A DNA stretch of 64,000 nucleotides. It comes from Ruminococcus flavefaciens FD-1. Lineage in GTDB: Bacteria; Bacillota; Clostridia; Oscillospirales; Ruminococcaceae. How positions within the stretch are numbered: position 1 is the first letter of the stretch; each line of letters starts with the position of its first letter. Below the pieces are notes generated by a model. The model saw only the letters and a list, made by a program, of their open reading frames with translations, was not told the DNA's origin and did no database searches. The translations under genes and the position numbers were made by a program. Below are positions 62,275 through 64,000 of this stretch, in pieces. The stretch covers positions 1 through 64,000 of the forward strand of contig ACOK01000112.1 of NCBI GenBank assembly GCA_000174895.1, written 5' to 3'.

Positions 62275-64000
62275 TTATATAACTTCTTCATATTGTTTCT
62301 GCTCACGTTCTTGTGTCCAAGGGGTGAATCCTTCTTCCTTCAGGAATGCATTTATCTGGAATACATTAGCGTCAGGCAGAAGGTCAAGGATAGTAAGATA
62401 CATATTGTGAACAGGATTGTGCGGATCGAACTGTACACCTGCTTTTTGCATAAGATCAACTATAAAAGGCATTTCAAGCTCCAGAGCTACACTGAATGCA
62501 AGAATTGTCTCAATCTTGAATTTTCCACCTTTTCTCATTCTTCCTATGGTTGTCAGTCCAAGTCCGGAGCGTTCTGCAAGTGTTTCCACGGTTACCTTGC
62601 ATCTCTTCATATGGAACTTGACAGCTTCAGCAAAAGGATTGCTTCCTGAATTACTTTGCAGTTTTATATCTTCCTTGCTGTGTTCCTTCAGTGCTTTCCT
62701 GAGCTTCTTCTTTTGCTCGTTATCCAAAGTGTGCTCGACTATAAGGCTCAGGTCTTCCTTGTTAAGCTCACCATATGTGTACGAATACTCTTGTTTTCCA
62801 TAAATACGCTTAAAGCTGAGGCAGCACTCTGCCATATTGTGCTTAGCATATTCGGTTAAAGCGAAGGCAACTCCGTACTCCTTGATGATGTATTTCTCAT
62901 CGTTGCAGCACAGATGTCCGTCGATATATATGTATTTCCGTGAGCTCACAAGAGCTGCGAAATCTGATGAACTGCCATAAATTTCTGCAATACACTTTAA
63001 GGGGAGGGTATATGTATAGTCCATAGGGAAATAATCTTCAATCTCATGATCCTCCACATAGCCTGTAGTGCAGTAAACGTATACACCTCGAACTTCTGTC
63101 CAGCCAAGCTCAATAATTCGTTTCTTGGCTGCGTATCTTGATACCCCAAACTTATTCTTGACATGATCTATAAGCTCACGGCAGTCATCAAAAGACATTT
63201 CGTCATGATGATCCAGAAACTCAAGTATGACATCAGTAGTATCGCCTTTAGGCATTTGGATACGCCTTGCTATGCTATTCGCCTGTGTTTCCATCCACCT
63301 GATACAGTCCTTCTGAGTTTCAGAGTAGAAATAGTCAAGGAACTCAGGCATTTCCTTTCCGTTCCCTCTGCGATAAAGGCTCTGAGTATAGTAAAACAGG
63401 TAGTGCAGGCGGACATGGACACACTCATGAATAATCACATAATCGAGCTCAGGACTGTCTATAAGTGACTTATCAACAAGAATGGTATTAGCAGGTATAT
63501 GCATAATAACCTTGTGACCGTCTTTATCATAAACGGCAACATCCTTCTTGTCGAATATGAGCTTCGACTTTATCTTTCCGCTGAGAGACAGCCTTAAATA
63601 CTGAATATCATATCCCATAGCCTTGGCTAAAGCTATGCCGTTGATCTTGTATATATAGTCTCGTTCTTTGTTGTAGTATTGATTCAGTATTTCATCAGCG
63701 ACTACATCGAATGCATGCTTTGACATAATTGGCACAAGAAACTGATCAAGAGGATTGCGGCATCTGATCCGCTCACCGTTATACAGCTTCACATCGTTCA
63801 GGAAGTCCGAGCTTCCATAAGTCCTGAAATATCCACTTACACAGTATTGCTGGTGGCACTCATATCCTGCACAGGAGAAACCGACATCACAGATAACGTA
63901 CATTATAAACGAGAAGCTGTCTATACGGTCATATTTGCCGTCAACAATTGTTACGTTTGTTACTTTTGATTTAGCAGAGATGTTATAAGGGAGAGGTAGT
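62275..64000 (-). CDS. ImmA/IrrE-family metallopeptidase with C-terminal HTH (5' end beyond window)
   Basis: At least 574 residues; the frame stays open to the window edge (about 32 codons beyond the ATG at 63903), so the true start lies outside. The zinc motif HECVH (in IIHECVHVRLHY) and the third ligand region METQANSIARRIQMP near the middle define an ImmA/IrrE-type peptidase, which cleaves repressors to activate mobile elements. The last 110 residues form an XRE-type HTH (VETLAERSGLGLTTIGRM). The usual order is HTH first, so this reversed fusion is unusual. The middle 200 residues are unrecognised. Confidence 0.78.
   Translation of the reverse strand, partial: LPLPYNISAKSKVTNVTIVDGKYDRIDSFSFIMYVICDVGFSCAGYECHQQYCVSGYFRTYGSSDFLNDVKLYNGERIRCRNPLDQFLVPIMSKHAFDVVADEILNQYYNKERDYIYKINGIALAKAMGYDIQYLRLSLSGKIKSKLIFDKKDVAVYDKDGHKVIMHIPANTILVDKSLIDSPELDYVIIHECVHVRLHYLFYYTQSLYRRGNGKEMPEFLDYFYSETQKDCIRWMETQANSIARRIQMPKGDTTDVILEFLDHHDEMSFDDCRELIDHVKNKFGVSRYAAKKRIIELGWTEVRGVYVYCTTGYVEDHEIEDYFPMDYTYTLPLKCIAEIYGSSSDFAALVSSRKYIYIDGHLCCNDEKYIIKEYGVAFALTEYAKHNMAECCLSFKRIYGKQEYSYTYGELNKEDLSLIVEHTLDNEQKKKLRKALKEHSKEDIKLQSNSGSNPFAEAVKFHMKRCKVTVETLAERSGLGLTTIGRMRKGGKFKIETILAFSVALELEMPFIVDLMQKAGVQFDPHNPVHNMYLTILDLLPDANVFQINAFLKEEGFTPWTQEREQKQYEEVI

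Overview
The window looks like a chromosome segment of a Ruminococcus-type gut or rumen Clostridia. Five secreted proteins carry dockerin-like C-terminal modules (the anchor that plugs enzymes into a cellulosome), there is a type III glutamine synthetase, promoters follow the Gram-positive sigma-A pattern, and several small serine-recombinase and palindromic mobile elements are present. No rRNA, tRNA or CRISPR array was seen.

Region 1 (1-24 kb) is a secreted/cellulosomal block: an SGNH hydrolase with dockerin (463-1827), a five-module double esterase of the CE12-CBM13-dockerin-CBM35-CE12 type (2098-5268), three further dockerin proteins (10616-11683, 19210-21678, 21815-23953), two paralogous LacI-sensor/AraC regulators (6049-8295, 15452-17620), a TerY-C-like zinc protein with a MutS-like ATPase, an ECF sigma factor with a membrane beta-propeller partner, and a cation/proton antiporter. 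Two different MITE-like elements (237-392 and 11788-11993, the latter with a second, cut-off copy at 1-135) and two candidate minus-strand non-coding RNAs (5560-5878, 24085-24215) lie between the genes.

Region 2 (about 24.4-37.4 kb) is an accessory island, almost all on the minus strand. It carries a sigma-like regulator, a small ORF plus MazF-type toxin, a DinG/XPD-like helicase, two tiny proteins, two large serine recombinases flanking a recombinase-like protein that lacks the catalytic domain, and as cargo a two-gene cassette of a large SF2 helicase and a GIY-YIG nuclease that looks like an uncharacterised defence module.

Region 3 (37.5-60.2 kb) is a nitrogen-assimilation island: NAD synthetase, citrate synthase plus isocitrate dehydrogenase (making 2-oxoglutarate), asparagine synthase, a GATase with a frameshift, an ammonium transporter fused to a PII domain, and glutamine synthetase III. 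It also holds a seven-gene operon of circularly permuted ATP-grasp, alpha-E, transglutaminase, two AstE-like proteins (one lacking its metal ligands), a 57-residue Thr/Ser-rich peptide and a RelA/SpoT-like synthetase. Six transcription units here share one leader plan: a 17-bp-spaced sigma-A promoter followed almost immediately by a strong hairpin whose stem begins after a CAA-type motif. This suggests a shared RNA-level switch of a local nitrogen regulon. A urease alpha-subunit remnant abuts a possible histidine-kinase tail in the same island.

Region 4 (60.2-64 kb) is again accessory-like: a zinc-motif protein of unknown role, a small winged-helix protein transcribed from a divergent promoter pair, a frameshifted small gene, and an ImmA/IrrE-type metallopeptidase with HTH that runs off the window.
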